From contig NZ_JAXHCH010000002.1 in the NCBI RefSeq assembly GCF_042466415.1, positions 1,798,001-1,862,000 of the forward strand: DNA of 64,000 bases. The letters are read 5' to 3'. Below the pieces are notes generated by a model that ran no database searches, was not told where the DNA came from, and was given only the letters and a program-made list of their open reading frames with translations. Below, in pieces: positions 51,561 to 59,780 of this stretch (positions are counted from its first letter, which is position 1; every line of letters begins with the position of its first letter). Source of the DNA: Albirhodobacter sp042466415 (GTDB lineage: Bacteria; Pseudomonadota; Alphaproteobacteria; Rhodobacterales; Rhodobacteraceae). A program made the translations under genes and the position numbers.

Positions 51561-52241
51561 ATGAAGATCGTAATTTTGACAGGCGCAGGGATTTCTGCCG
51601 AAAGCGGATTGCAGACATTCCGCGCCGAAGACGGGCTTTGGGAAGGGCATCGCGTCGAAGATGTGGCCACCCCCGAAGCCTTTGAGCGTAGCCCTCGGAC
51701 CGTCACCCGCTTTTACAATGCGCGCCGAATTGCCGCCGCGGAGGCGCAACCGAATGCCGCGCATTACGCATTGGCCCGATTGGCAGAGGACGGCGGGCAC
51801 GAGGTTATCTTGATCACGCAAAACGTCGATGACCTGCACGAGCGCGCCGGGTTTGAGGGCGTGATTCATATGCATGGCTCGCTCGCGATGGCGCGGTGCT
51901 ACGAATGCAACGTGCAATTTGATGCGCCAATGGAAATGGTCGTTGGGGATTGCTGCCCGGGGTGCGGCGCGCCAACGACGCGGCCCGATATCGTCTGGTT
52001 TGGTGAAATGCCCTATCAGATGGAAGAAATTTCCGATGCGCTCTCGACCGCTGATTTGTTCGTATCCATCGGGACAAGCGGGAATGTCTATCCTGCGGCT
52101 GGCTTTGTCGAATTTGCCACCCGCGCGGGCGCAGAGACATTGGAACTCAATCTCGAACCCTCATCGGGCGTCTTCGAGAACAGCCGCCAAGGCCCTGCAA
52201 CTGTGCTCGTGCCCCAATGGGTCGAAGATTTACTCGCCTGA
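51561..52241 (+). CDS. cobB: Sir2-family NAD-dependent protein deacylase
   Basis: A 226-residue sirtuin that removes acyl groups from lysines using NAD. GAGISAESGLQTFR binds NAD, TQNVDDLHERAG and catalytic His105 (HMHGS) are present, and zinc ligands are Cys113, Cys116 with Cys131/132 and Cys135. Tyr52 and Arg55 (FYNARR) form the Y-x-x-R signature of class III enzymes, suggesting desuccinylase as well as deacetylase activity. A likely substrate is PrpE Lys588, by analogy with Salmonella. Confidence 0.93.
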   Translation: MKIVILTGAGISAESGLQTFRAEDGLWEGHRVEDVATPEAFERSPRTVTRFYNARRIAAAEAQPNAAHYALARLAEDGGHEVILITQNVDDLHERAGFEGVIHMHGSLAMARCYECNVQFDAPMEMVVGDCCPGCGAPTTRPDIVWFGEMPYQMEEISDALSTADLFVSIGTSGNVYPAAGFVEFATRAGAETLELNLEPSSGVFENSRQGPATVLVPQWVEDLLA

Positions 52242-52353
52242 CAGCAAAGCGCCGCGCCCTATGACAACAGAGGGCGCGGCGCAATATTCAACTCACAAGC
52301 CTTCAGGGCACAGCGGGCCTCAAGGCGCGGGGGCCCTCAAGGTTTGGAGGCGC

Positions 52354-52872
52354 TCAATGCTCGTGGGCGCTCTGGTCGTGACCTTCCATCTCGCCCTCAG
52401 GCATGTCGTGACCCGAGTGATCCATACCGGAGGGCGCCGCAGCCGCGTCACGCTTTAGATCCACCGGAATCTCCACCTCGACATCGCCCGCCTTCTCGAA
52501 GGTTAGGGTGACGGTGACGATCTTGTCTTGCTCAAAAGGTTCGGTCAGCCCCATGAACATCACGTGGTCACCACCGCGTGCAAGAAGATGCGTCTCGCCT
52601 GCCGGAATAGGGAAGCCCTCTTCGACATGCGTCATTTTCATCACGCCGTTCGCATCCGCGATATGGGTGTGCAGTTCCACCCGCTCGGCCGCGCTCGACT
52701 TTGCAGCAATCAAGCGATCCGCTTCGCCGTTGTTGGAGATTTCCATAAACGCTGCGCCCGATTTTGCCATTGGCGTCGAGGCCCGCGCATAAGCGTGCGA
52801 GACAGTAATTTCGGCGAAAGCGGGCATAGCGGCAAGAATCGCAACCGAGGCGACAAGTGTTTTTACGAACAT
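52354..52872 (-). CDS. Periplasmic copper chaperone PCu(A)C with His-rich tail
   Basis: A 172-residue periplasmic protein with a signal peptide (cleavage after AFA). The PCu(A)C domain has SHAYARASTPMAKSGAAF and ELHTHI...GVMKM...HVMFMGL, supplying His and Met ligands for Cu(I). Such proteins deliver copper to cytochrome c oxidase. A C-terminal extension rich in His, Met and acidic residues (MDHSGHDMPEGEMEGHD) adds further metal-binding capacity. AAGGATTAAG precedes the ATG at 52872. Followed on the upstream side by a DUF2946-like gene in the same direction. Confidence 0.92.
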   Translation of the reverse strand: MFVKTLVASVAILAAMPAFAEITVSHAYARASTPMAKSGAAFMEISNNGEADRLIAAKSSAAERVELHTHIADANGVMKMTHVEEGFPIPAGETHLLARGGDHVMFMGLTEPFEQDKIVTVTLTFEKAGDVEVEIPVDLKRDAAAAPSGMDHSGHDMPEGEMEGHDQSAHEH

Positions 52873-52905
52873 ATTCTTAATCCTTTGTTTGGGTTTGATC
52901 GGCAC

Positions 52906-53268
52906 TCAAATCCAAACAGGCGGGCTTCGGGCACGCATCATAGGCCCATCCCGCGACACGATATAGGAAGGCTGCGCGAAGAAAGCGACAGATCCAATCG
53001 ATTCGGGGCGGATCAGGGCGGGTGGCCAACTGTCCAAGGCAGCCATCATCCCCAAAACCATGTCGGGGCAAAGATGCGCGGCGCCGGTCGGACGGCCATT
53101 TGCATCGACCTGCAACGTGGTCACGCCGTAACCTGTGCAAACAACCACCTCACCCGCCACGCGCGCCTGACCACGCGCGACAGCCATTGTGAGACTGGTC
53201 ATCGCTAGGCAAACCGCGAGGAAAATCGCAGTGAGATCGGCAAGACGGAGGCGTATCGGAAGCTTCAT
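52906..53268 (-). CDS. DUF2946-like exported small protein
   Basis: A 120-residue protein with an amino-terminal membrane/signal segment (LTAIFLAVCLAMTSLTMAV). CTGYGVTTLQVDANGRPTG and HLCPDM supply a Cys-containing segment resembling DUF2946 proteins, which often sit beside copper chaperones and transporters. It ends 33 bases before the PCu(A)C gene and is probably co-transcribed with it. Family assignment is tentative. Confidence 0.7.
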   Translation of the reverse strand: MKLPIRLRLADLTAIFLAVCLAMTSLTMAVARGQARVAGEVVVCTGYGVTTLQVDANGRPTGAAHLCPDMVLGMMAALDSWPPALIRPESIGSVAFFAQPSYIVSRDGPMMRARSPPVWI

Positions 53269-53350
53269 CCGCGTAGGTTACAAGGCCCCGCATGGATTAG
53301 AAAGAGCCTCTTCCGCGACACAATCGCCGCTAGGCAAACAAACTTACAAA

Positions 53351-53382
53351 AGAAAAAACCCCACTCAATAAAGAGCGGGGTT
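53351..53382 (-). terminator. Terminator after rpmB
   Basis: AACCCCACTC pairs with GAGCGGGGTT (one mismatch) around AATAAA; on the minus strand TTTTTTC follows. Confidence 0.9.
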
Positions 53383-53424
53383 AAACTTTTGTTTCCACTG
53401 CCGAAGGCTCGGGAAAACTTGCGA

Positions 53425-53715
53425 TTATGCAGCGGCTTCTTGAGCTTTTGCGATCGCTTTTTTGATTTTCAACGCAGCAGTCGACAGCTCGGTGTCTTTT
53501 GCTTTTGCGAGGTAAGCGTCGAGACCACCACGGTGATCGACCGAACGCAGACCAGCTGCCGAGATCCGGAGCTTGAACGACTGGCCCAGAGCTTCCGACA
53601 TCAAGGTGACATCGTTCAGGTTTGGCAGGAAGCGGCGACGCGACTTGTTGTTCGCGTGGCTCACGTTATTGCCCGTCATCGGGCCCTTGCCGGTAAGTTC
53701 GCAAACGCGCGACAT
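53425..53715 (-). CDS. rpmB: Ribosomal protein L28 (bL28)
   Basis: A 96-residue 50S subunit protein: MSRVCELTGKGPMTGNNVSH and RRRFLPNLNDV are diagnostic. Only one of the zinc-binding cysteines of some L28 proteins is present. It has an alphaproteobacterial C-terminal extension rich in Ala and Lys. Single-gene unit with its own terminator. Confidence 0.97.
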   Translation of the reverse strand: MSRVCELTGKGPMTGNNVSHANNKSRRRFLPNLNDVTLMSEALGQSFKLRISAAGLRSVDHRGGLDAYLAKAKDTELSTAALKIKKAIAKAQEAAA

Positions 53716-54029
53716 GGCTAATTCCTTCGTTTACTCGGGCGAACGCGCCCGACATCCATTGCATCTCAGGCGCCAAAAAAGGCGGCACCCCGAATTCTGT
53801 CTGGGCGAGATACGGTGAATGGGCCATGCAGTCAAGCGATTCATTGGGAAAAGTAGCGCGAGATTGCCAAAGAAAAATGACAGCGGCCCGCCTTCACCCT
53901 ATCTGCCGCCGAAAGCGTCGTCAAATTACCTGACCGATACGTGCGGCACCGTCGTTCGACCCTGCAATTACGACTGCGCAGCGAAGGATCGCCGGCGCAG
54001 GGTGGCCACGATTCGCCTCGGCCGCGCGC
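53716..54029. other. Gap between rpmB and meaB
   Basis: About 314 bases without a credible gene. It should carry the rpmB promoter near 53716-53800 and the 3' end of meaB transcripts. An Arg-rich open frame (53819-54148) overlaps meaB antisense and is rejected. Confidence 0.55.
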
Positions 54030-55109
54030 TCAGGTCCGGCGGATCAAATCGAGCAGCGTTGCTGCCGCGGCGCTCGGGGCGCGTTCCCCTGCGGCGACGG
54101 ATTGACCCAATTTCTCCATCTGGGCGCGAATCTCGGGGTCTTGCGTGAGCCGCGCGAGAACGCCTTCGCGCACCTCCGCTTCAAACCAGTGACGGTCTTG
54201 CGCGGCCCGGTTTTGCGCGAAATGCCCATGCGCGCGCCGCCATTGCGCCAGATCCGACATATCGGACCAAGCTTCCGCTAAGCCGACCCGGTCCATCGCA
54301 GAAACTGGCATCGCCTTCGGGAAGCCCGCAGGGTCTTGCGGCCGCTTGCGCAACAAATGCAGCGCCCCTGCATAATCCGCGACCGTGCGCAGCGCTGCGG
54401 ATTTCAGATCGCCATCCGCTTTATTCACGAGGATCATATCGGCCATTTCCATGATGCCGCGCTTCACGCCTTGCAACTCATCCCCGCCTGCCGGAGCGAG
54501 GAGCAAAACGAACAGGTCCGTCATCTCAGCCACCAATGTCTCTGACTGACCAACCCCGACGGTCTCGATCAAAACAACATCAAAGCCCGCCGCCTCGACC
54601 AAAGCCACCGCCTCGCGCGTGCGCCGCGCAACCCCGCCCAGATGCGTCTGCGAAGGGGACGGGCGGATGAACGCCAAAGGATCACGCGATAGATGTTCCA
54701 TCCGCGTCTTATCGCCGAGGATCGACCCTCCCGTGCGCGCAGAGGACGGATCAACGGCCAGCACAGCAACGCGCAGGCCCTGCCCTGTCAGCATCAAGCC
54801 GAAGCTCTCGATCAGGGTCGACTTGCCAACACCTGGCGTGCCCGAAAGCCCGATCCGCAGGGCAGGACGTTGCGTGCGAGGCTTGAGATAGGCGATCAGG
54901 TCTAGCGCTTGCGCGCGGTGATCGGCGCGCCGGCTCTCGACCAAAGTGATTGCACGGGCCAACGCGCGACGATCCCTTCGCAGCACACCGTCCGCCATCT
55001 CGAGAAGAGTCGGATCAAGCCCGTCATCACCCCCAATCGCAAAACGGTTATCCGACGGCGAAGCTCCGGCGTCGGTCGGGGAATTCGGGGGGCGGGGGTT
55101 CTCAGGCAT
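54030..55109 (-). CDS. meaB: Methylmalonyl-CoA mutase-associated GTPase MeaB
   Basis: A 359-residue G3E GTPase that loads and protects adenosylcobalamin in methylmalonyl-CoA mutase. The P-loop GTPGVGKST is at residues 90-98. AVDPSSARTGGSILGDKTRM and LIETVGVGQSE are family hallmarks, and the base-specificity motif NKAD is present. The ATG at 55109 follows GAGAGG; an 18-codon upstream extension is unlikely. The mutase itself is not in the window, but the enzyme serves the propionyl-CoA and ethylmalonyl-CoA routes seen elsewhere here. Confidence 0.95.
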   Translation of the reverse strand: MPENPRPPNSPTDAGASPSDNRFAIGGDDGLDPTLLEMADGVLRRDRRALARAITLVESRRADHRAQALDLIAYLKPRTQRPALRIGLSGTPGVGKSTLIESFGLMLTGQGLRVAVLAVDPSSARTGGSILGDKTRMEHLSRDPLAFIRPSPSQTHLGGVARRTREAVALVEAAGFDVVLIETVGVGQSETLVAEMTDLFVLLLAPAGGDELQGVKRGIMEMADMILVNKADGDLKSAALRTVADYAGALHLLRKRPQDPAGFPKAMPVSAMDRVGLAEAWSDMSDLAQWRRAHGHFAQNRAAQDRHWFEAEVREGVLARLTQDPEIRAQMEKLGQSVAAGERAPSAAAATLLDLIRRT

Positions 55110-55246
55110 CGGACCTCTCGCAGCAGAATATGACAAAACCGTCAGAGTTTGTGACAGTCCCACGGGTTACTTGCCCGTTCGGGACGGTGTATGTCTAGCC
55201 CTGACAGGCCCGCGATCCGGTCGCGGGCAGACAAACGGAGGCGAAC

Positions 55247-55969
55247 ATGCGGATATTTGCAGCAGGGCTGACGCTCGGGTTGGGCCTTGCGGTTGCGAGC
55301 GCACCAGCGCTAGCCGACCAAACCGACAGAGCAACCTTCGGCCTCTCGTTACGCGGAATTTCGGCGGGAACTTTGACGGTGAACGGGTCCATCACCGGCG
55401 GCAAATACCAAGCGGAAGGAGTTTTCCAAAGCGCGGGCATCGTCGGCGCCCTACGCAAAATCCGGTATGACGCGCGCTCGAATGGCACGTATCGCAATGG
55501 CAAGTTTGTGCCGGCGGTATATTGGGAAAAAGCAGATACGCCGAAACGTCAATCCGAGGTGACGATGGGCTATCGTGGCGGGGTTCCGCAGGGTCTGACT
55601 TTTGATCCACCCAAGGAGGCCGACGGCAAGATAAAACTGTCGTCGCAAGGCGGCACTTATGATCCGCTGACCGCGCTTTATGCGGTGTTGCGCGACGTGC
55701 CCGCCGAGGCCGCGTGCAAGACTGCCTTCAATACCTTCGACGGTAAGCGGGCCGCGCGCGTTACCCTAACCAACCCGACAGCCGCCGGCGATACTGTGAC
55801 CTGCAACGGTGAATACCGCCGCGTTGCAGGGTTTTCTGCGAATGATATGGCCGAGAAAACCAGCTTTCCATTTGCACTCAGCTATAAAAAAGCCGCGAAC
55901 GGGATGATGCGGGTTGAGGAAATTTCTCTTGATACGGTCTATGGCAAAGGCGCGCTGAAACGGCGATAA
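55247..55969 (+). CDS. DUF3108 domain exported protein
   Basis: A 240-residue protein with a Sec signal (cleavage after ALA, about residue 23) and a DUF3108 domain: LSLRGISAGTLTVNG and SAGIVGALRKIRYDARS, then TYDPLTALYAVLRD. DUF3108 proteins are predicted periplasmic or envelope proteins of unknown function. GGAGG precedes the ATG. It ends six bases before hrpB and is likely co-transcribed with it. Confidence 0.88.
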   Translation: MRIFAAGLTLGLGLAVASAPALADQTDRATFGLSLRGISAGTLTVNGSITGGKYQAEGVFQSAGIVGALRKIRYDARSNGTYRNGKFVPAVYWEKADTPKRQSEVTMGYRGGVPQGLTFDPPKEADGKIKLSSQGGTYDPLTALYAVLRDVPAEAACKTAFNTFDGKRAARVTLTNPTAAGDTVTCNGEYRRVAGFSANDMAEKTSFPFALSYKKAANGMMRVEEISLDTVYGKGALKRR

Positions 55970-55975
55970 GAGGCC

Positions 55976-58426
55976 ATGCGCCTTCCGATCGACGATATTA
56001 TTCCCGCGTTCAAGGCCCGCCTCGCTGAGGCGGGCTGTGTTGTCTTGATGGCCCCTCCAGGCGCGGGAAAAACCACACGCGTGCCGCTTGCCCTGCTCGA
56101 TCAGATCGCGGGCAAAATCGTCATGCTGGAACCGAGGCGCCTCGCGGCCCGCACAGCCGCGGACCGGATGGCACAGACCTTGGGCGAACAGGTTGGCGCG
56201 ACCGTTGGCTACCGCATTCGGGGTGAGGCGAAAGTCTCCTCCCAGACGCGGATTGAGGTCGTGACCGAGGGTATCTTGACGCGGATGATGCAATCCGATC
56301 CCGAACTCACGGGGATAGGTTGCGTGATCTTCGATGAATTTCACGAGCGATCGCTGAACGCCGATCTGGGCCTCGCGCTGGTCTGGGAGGCCCGGCAAGC
56401 CCTTCGCGAGGATCTGGCCGTCGTCGTGATGTCTGCCACTTTGGACGCGGGACCCGTCGCGGCGCTCCTCAACGCACCGATCGTCACATCGCAAGGCCGC
56501 GCGTTCGACGTCGAGACGCGGTGGCTGCCACGGCCGCTCGACCCTAAAATCAGGATCGAGGCGGCGGTGGTCTCGGTGATCGAGGAAGCTTTGCGCACGG
56601 AGGCTGGCTCGGCCTTGGTATTTCTGCCCGGGGAGGGTGAAATCCGGCGGGTGGAGGCCGCGCTGAAAGGGCGTGTCCCCAACGACTGCGCGATCAGGCC
56701 TCTTTTCGGCGCGATGGATTTCGCCGCCCAGCGCGCCGCGATTGCCCCTTGTCAGACCGGTCGCAAAATCGTGCTGGCGACAGCAATCGCGGAGACCTCC
56801 CTGACAATCGAAGATGTGCGTATTGTGATCGACGCTGGCAAGGCGCGGCGGGCGCGGTTCGATCCGGCCTCCGGCATGGCACGGCTCGTAACAGAGCGCG
56901 TCTCGAAAGCAGAAGCAGAGCAGCGGCGCGGACGCGCGGGCCGTGTGGCAGAGGGCGTTTGCTACCGCATGTGGTCAAAGGGCGAGGAAGGGGGGATGCC
57001 TGCTTTCGCACCGCCCGAGATCGCAATCGCGGATCTGTCAGGTCTTGCGCTTGAACTTGCGCAATGGGGGGCCGCTGAAGGCGACCTCGCCTTCCTGACG
57101 CCCCCCCCTGCCCCCGCTATGGCAGAAGCGCGCGCATTGCTGAACAATCTGGGAGCTCTGAAATCAGGGCAGATCACCGCCCACGGGCGCGCCATCGCCC
57201 GACTGCCTCTGCATCCTCGCTTGGCACATATGATGATGCTGGCGGGGACACAAAGCGGTGCTCAAGCGGCGCGGCTGGCGGCTCTGCTTGCAGACCGCGA
57301 TCCGCTCAGCGGCGCCCCGGCCGATCTCACGCTGCGATTGGCCGCGGTTGATACGCCACGCGAGTATGAGAACCGCCACCCTTGGCCAGCGCATCGCGGC
57401 ACGGTAGAGCGCGTGCGCGAGGAGGCGCGGCGCTTGCAGCAAACCGTCCGAAAACTGGCAAACGAAGGCGATCGCTATTCCCCCGCCGAGCTTGCAGCAC
57501 TGACGTATCCCGATCGTATCGGCCTGCGCCGCAAGGGCGATGCGCCGCGATACGTGCTGTCAGGGGGCAAGGGGGCCGTGTTGAGAGACGGTGATCCGCT
57601 CGGCTCGTCGCGCCTGATCGTCGCAACCGACCTTGACGGTGACACCCGCGAGGCGCGTGTAAGGCAGGGGATCTCGATTGCCGACGCCGAAGTCCGCCGC
57701 CTGTTTGGGCCACAAATTGCGTGGCACGATATGTGCGAATGGTCGAAGCGCGAAGGCCGCGTCATCGCCCGTAAACGTGAAATGCTGGGCGCGTTGGTGC
57801 TCGATGATCGCATCTGGCAAGACGCACCACGAGAAAGTATCGCTCGCGGCGCCCTCGACGGTTTACGGCTCATTGGCCTGCCTTTGTCACCGAGCGCAGA
57901 ACGCTTTCGCGCCCGCGTCGACATTTTGCGCAACGACGGAATGGACATGCCCGATCTCTCAGATGGGGCTCTTCTGGCGGGCGAAGCGCTTCTCCCTTGG
58001 TTGGGGGGAAAGCGAACAGAGGCCGATTTGCGCGCCTTAGACCTCACAGAAGCACTGCGAGCGCAACTCACTTGGGACCAGATGCAAGAGCTCGACAGGC
58101 TCACGCCCTCACATTTCACCTCACCTGCGGGGCGCCGCCTGCCCATCGATTATAGCGGCGAGGCGCCCGCAATTGAGGCGCGCTTACCCGAGATGTACGG
58201 CGTCACAGAACACCCTACCGTTGGACCTAAACGCCATCCGCTGCGCCTGACATTGCTTTCCCCGGGGGGCAAGCCCGTGCAAGTCACGATGGATCTTCCC
58301 GGTTTTTGGGACGCCAGCTACGCAGAGGTCCGCAAGGAGATGCGTGGCAGGTATCCGCGCCATCCATGGCCCGAAAACCCCCGCGATGCAGACCCCACAT
58401 TACGGGCAAAGCCCCGCGGGAGTTAG
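55976..58426 (+). CDS. hrpB: ATP-dependent helicase HrpB
   Basis: An 816-residue DEAH-box-type helicase. Walker A APPGAGKTT (26-34), Walker B DEFH (120-123, the HrpB variant), motif III SAT at 153-155, and motif VI QRRGRAGR are present, followed by the HrpB_C region (HEHPTVGPKRHPLRLTLLSP, here EHPTVGPKRHPLRLTLLSP). Its cellular RNA or DNA substrate is not well defined. Length is standard. Convergent with argF. Confidence 0.95.
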   Translation: MRLPIDDIIPAFKARLAEAGCVVLMAPPGAGKTTRVPLALLDQIAGKIVMLEPRRLAARTAADRMAQTLGEQVGATVGYRIRGEAKVSSQTRIEVVTEGILTRMMQSDPELTGIGCVIFDEFHERSLNADLGLALVWEARQALREDLAVVVMSATLDAGPVAALLNAPIVTSQGRAFDVETRWLPRPLDPKIRIEAAVVSVIEEALRTEAGSALVFLPGEGEIRRVEAALKGRVPNDCAIRPLFGAMDFAAQRAAIAPCQTGRKIVLATAIAETSLTIEDVRIVIDAGKARRARFDPASGMARLVTERVSKAEAEQRRGRAGRVAEGVCYRMWSKGEEGGMPAFAPPEIAIADLSGLALELAQWGAAEGDLAFLTPPPAPAMAEARALLNNLGALKSGQITAHGRAIARLPLHPRLAHMMMLAGTQSGAQAARLAALLADRDPLSGAPADLTLRLAAVDTPREYENRHPWPAHRGTVERVREEARRLQQTVRKLANEGDRYSPAELAALTYPDRIGLRRKGDAPRYVLSGGKGAVLRDGDPLGSSRLIVATDLDGDTREARVRQGISIADAEVRRLFGPQIAWHDMCEWSKREGRVIARKREMLGALVLDDRIWQDAPRESIARGALDGLRLIGLPLSPSAERFRARVDILRNDGMDMPDLSDGALLAGEALLPWLGGKRTEADLRALDLTEALRAQLTWDQMQELDRLTPSHFTSPAGRRLPIDYSGEAPAIEARLPEMYGVTEHPTVGPKRHPLRLTLLSPGGKPVQVTMDLPGFWDASYAEVRKEMRGRYPRHPWPENPRDADPTLRAKPRGS

Positions 58427-58459
58427 ACCAGAAGGGGTTTCACCCCTCTTGGCTCCGCC

Positions 58460-58478
58460 AATTCACCCCAGGATATTT
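58460..58478 (+). repeat. AATTCACCCC-GGATATTT element, hrpB side
   Basis: 19 bases; inverted partner at 58697-58716 differs by one substitution and one inserted base. Confidence 0.7.
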
Positions 58479-58696
58479 AGAGCATCCGGAAACAGTAAGT
58501 ATTTATTAACCAGAATCACCCAAACTGATTACGCGGAACAGGCGGGGACGCCGATGGCCGTGCAAACGGAAGACGCGAACCCGCGCAGAGGCGCCAAGCC
58601 GCATCTGTGTAGGGCGACTGACTTACCCGCCCCTCTGCGGCCCGAGCCAGTCGCCCTTTCGCAAACTTTTTCAAAGCTCTCGCTTCCGGTTGCGAA

Positions 58697-58716
58697 AAAT
58701 ATCCCGGGGGTGAATT
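58697..58716 (-). repeat. AATTCACCCC-GGATATTT element, argF side
   Basis: 20 bases on the minus strand, 14 bases past the argF terminator stem, partner of 58460-58478. Confidence 0.7.
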
Positions 58717-58723
58717 TCTCGCA

Positions 58724-58748
58724 GAAAAAGAGGGGGCAGGGCCCCCTC
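58724..58748 (-). terminator. Terminator after argF
   Basis: Perfect 8-bp stem GAGGGGGC/GCCCCCTC with a three-base loop, then TTTTTC on the minus strand. Confidence 0.92.
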
Positions 58749-58786
58749 ATAACGTCGCAATCCACGCGTTAGGTGATCAGGCAGCG

Positions 58787-59713
58787 TTACTTGCCCAAGC
58801 ACCACCGCATAACAGCCTTCTGTGCGTGAAGGCGATTTTCAGCCTCGTCGAAAATCACAGAATGCGGCCCGTCCATCACCGCGCTGGTCGCCTCGTCGTT
58901 CCGGTGGGCAGGTAGACAGTGCATGAACAGCGCATCGGGTTTGGCCTGCGCCATCAAAGCCTCATTGACCTGATAGCCGCGCAGTTGGTTATGTCGGCGC
59001 TCCTTCGCGCTCTCAGGATCATGCATCGACACCCAAGTATCGGTCACGATGAGATCCGCCCCCTGAACAGCTTTCACCGGATCACGCTCAATCTCAATGT
59101 TAGAGCCCTTCGACCGCGCAAGCTCGATCCACTCTGCCTCGGGGTCGAGTTGTTTCGGGCCTGTAAAGGTTACATCGAACCCAAGCTGCCCCGCCGCGTG
59201 CAAGAAAGAGGCGCACACGTTGTTGCCATCGCCGGACCACACGACTTTCTTGCCTTTAATCGGGCCGCGATGCTCCTCGTAGGTCATAATATCGGCCATG
59301 ATCTGACACGGGTGGGTGCGGTTGGTAAGACCGTTGATGACCGGAACGCTTGCATATTCCGCCATCTCCAAGAGGGTTTCCTCCTCGAATGTCCGGATCA
59401 TGATCAAATCCACGTAACGCGACAAAACGCGGGCCGTGTCGGCAATGGTCTCACCGTGACCCAATTGCATATCCGACCCCGAGAGCACCATCGTCTGGCC
59501 CCCAAGTTGCCTTACACCTACGTCAAACGAAACGCGCGTACGCGTCGAAGGCTTCTCGAAAATCAAGGCAACCATCTGGCCTTTCAGCGGCTGATCGGCA
59601 TCCAAAGTCCCCTTCGGCAAACCGTTGCGCGCGTCCTTCATCTGGCGCGCCATATCGAGCATGGCGCGAAGGTCATCGGGCGCTGTTGTATGAATATCGA
59701 GGAAATGGTTCAT
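58787..59713 (-). CDS. argF: Ornithine carbamoyltransferase
   Basis: A 308-residue enzyme forming citrulline from ornithine and carbamoyl phosphate. Carbamoyl phosphate is bound by STRTR (56-60) and HPCQ (134-137); the ornithine site includes HCLP (265-268). The ATG at 59713 (MNHFLDIHTT) is chosen by similarity. It follows argD by 67 bases on the same strand, forming an arginine biosynthesis pair argD-argF. Confidence 0.97.
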   Translation of the reverse strand: MNHFLDIHTTAPDDLRAMLDMARQMKDARNGLPKGTLDADQPLKGQMVALIFEKPSTRTRVSFDVGVRQLGGQTMVLSGSDMQLGHGETIADTARVLSRYVDLIMIRTFEEETLLEMAEYASVPVINGLTNRTHPCQIMADIMTYEEHRGPIKGKKVVWSGDGNNVCASFLHAAGQLGFDVTFTGPKQLDPEAEWIELARSKGSNIEIERDPVKAVQGADLIVTDTWVSMHDPESAKERRHNQLRGYQVNEALMAQAKPDALFMHCLPAHRNDEATSAVMDGPHSVIFDEAENRLHAQKAVMRWCLGK

Positions 59714-59780
59714 CGTATTGGCTTTCAAGTCAGATCGGCACGCGGCGATTTCTACGCCTTAATACCGTATTGCAAAGGGG

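Larger units (their letters stand above)
58427..58786. other. Convergent hrpB/argF intergenic region with inverted 3' elements
   Basis: A 360-base gap with no gene. Behind hrpB lies GGGGTTTCACCCC, then AATTCACCCCAGGATATTT (58460-58478). Behind argF, on the other strand, lies a terminator followed by nearly the same sequence (58697-58716). The middle part shows nothing I recognise. Confidence 0.65.
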
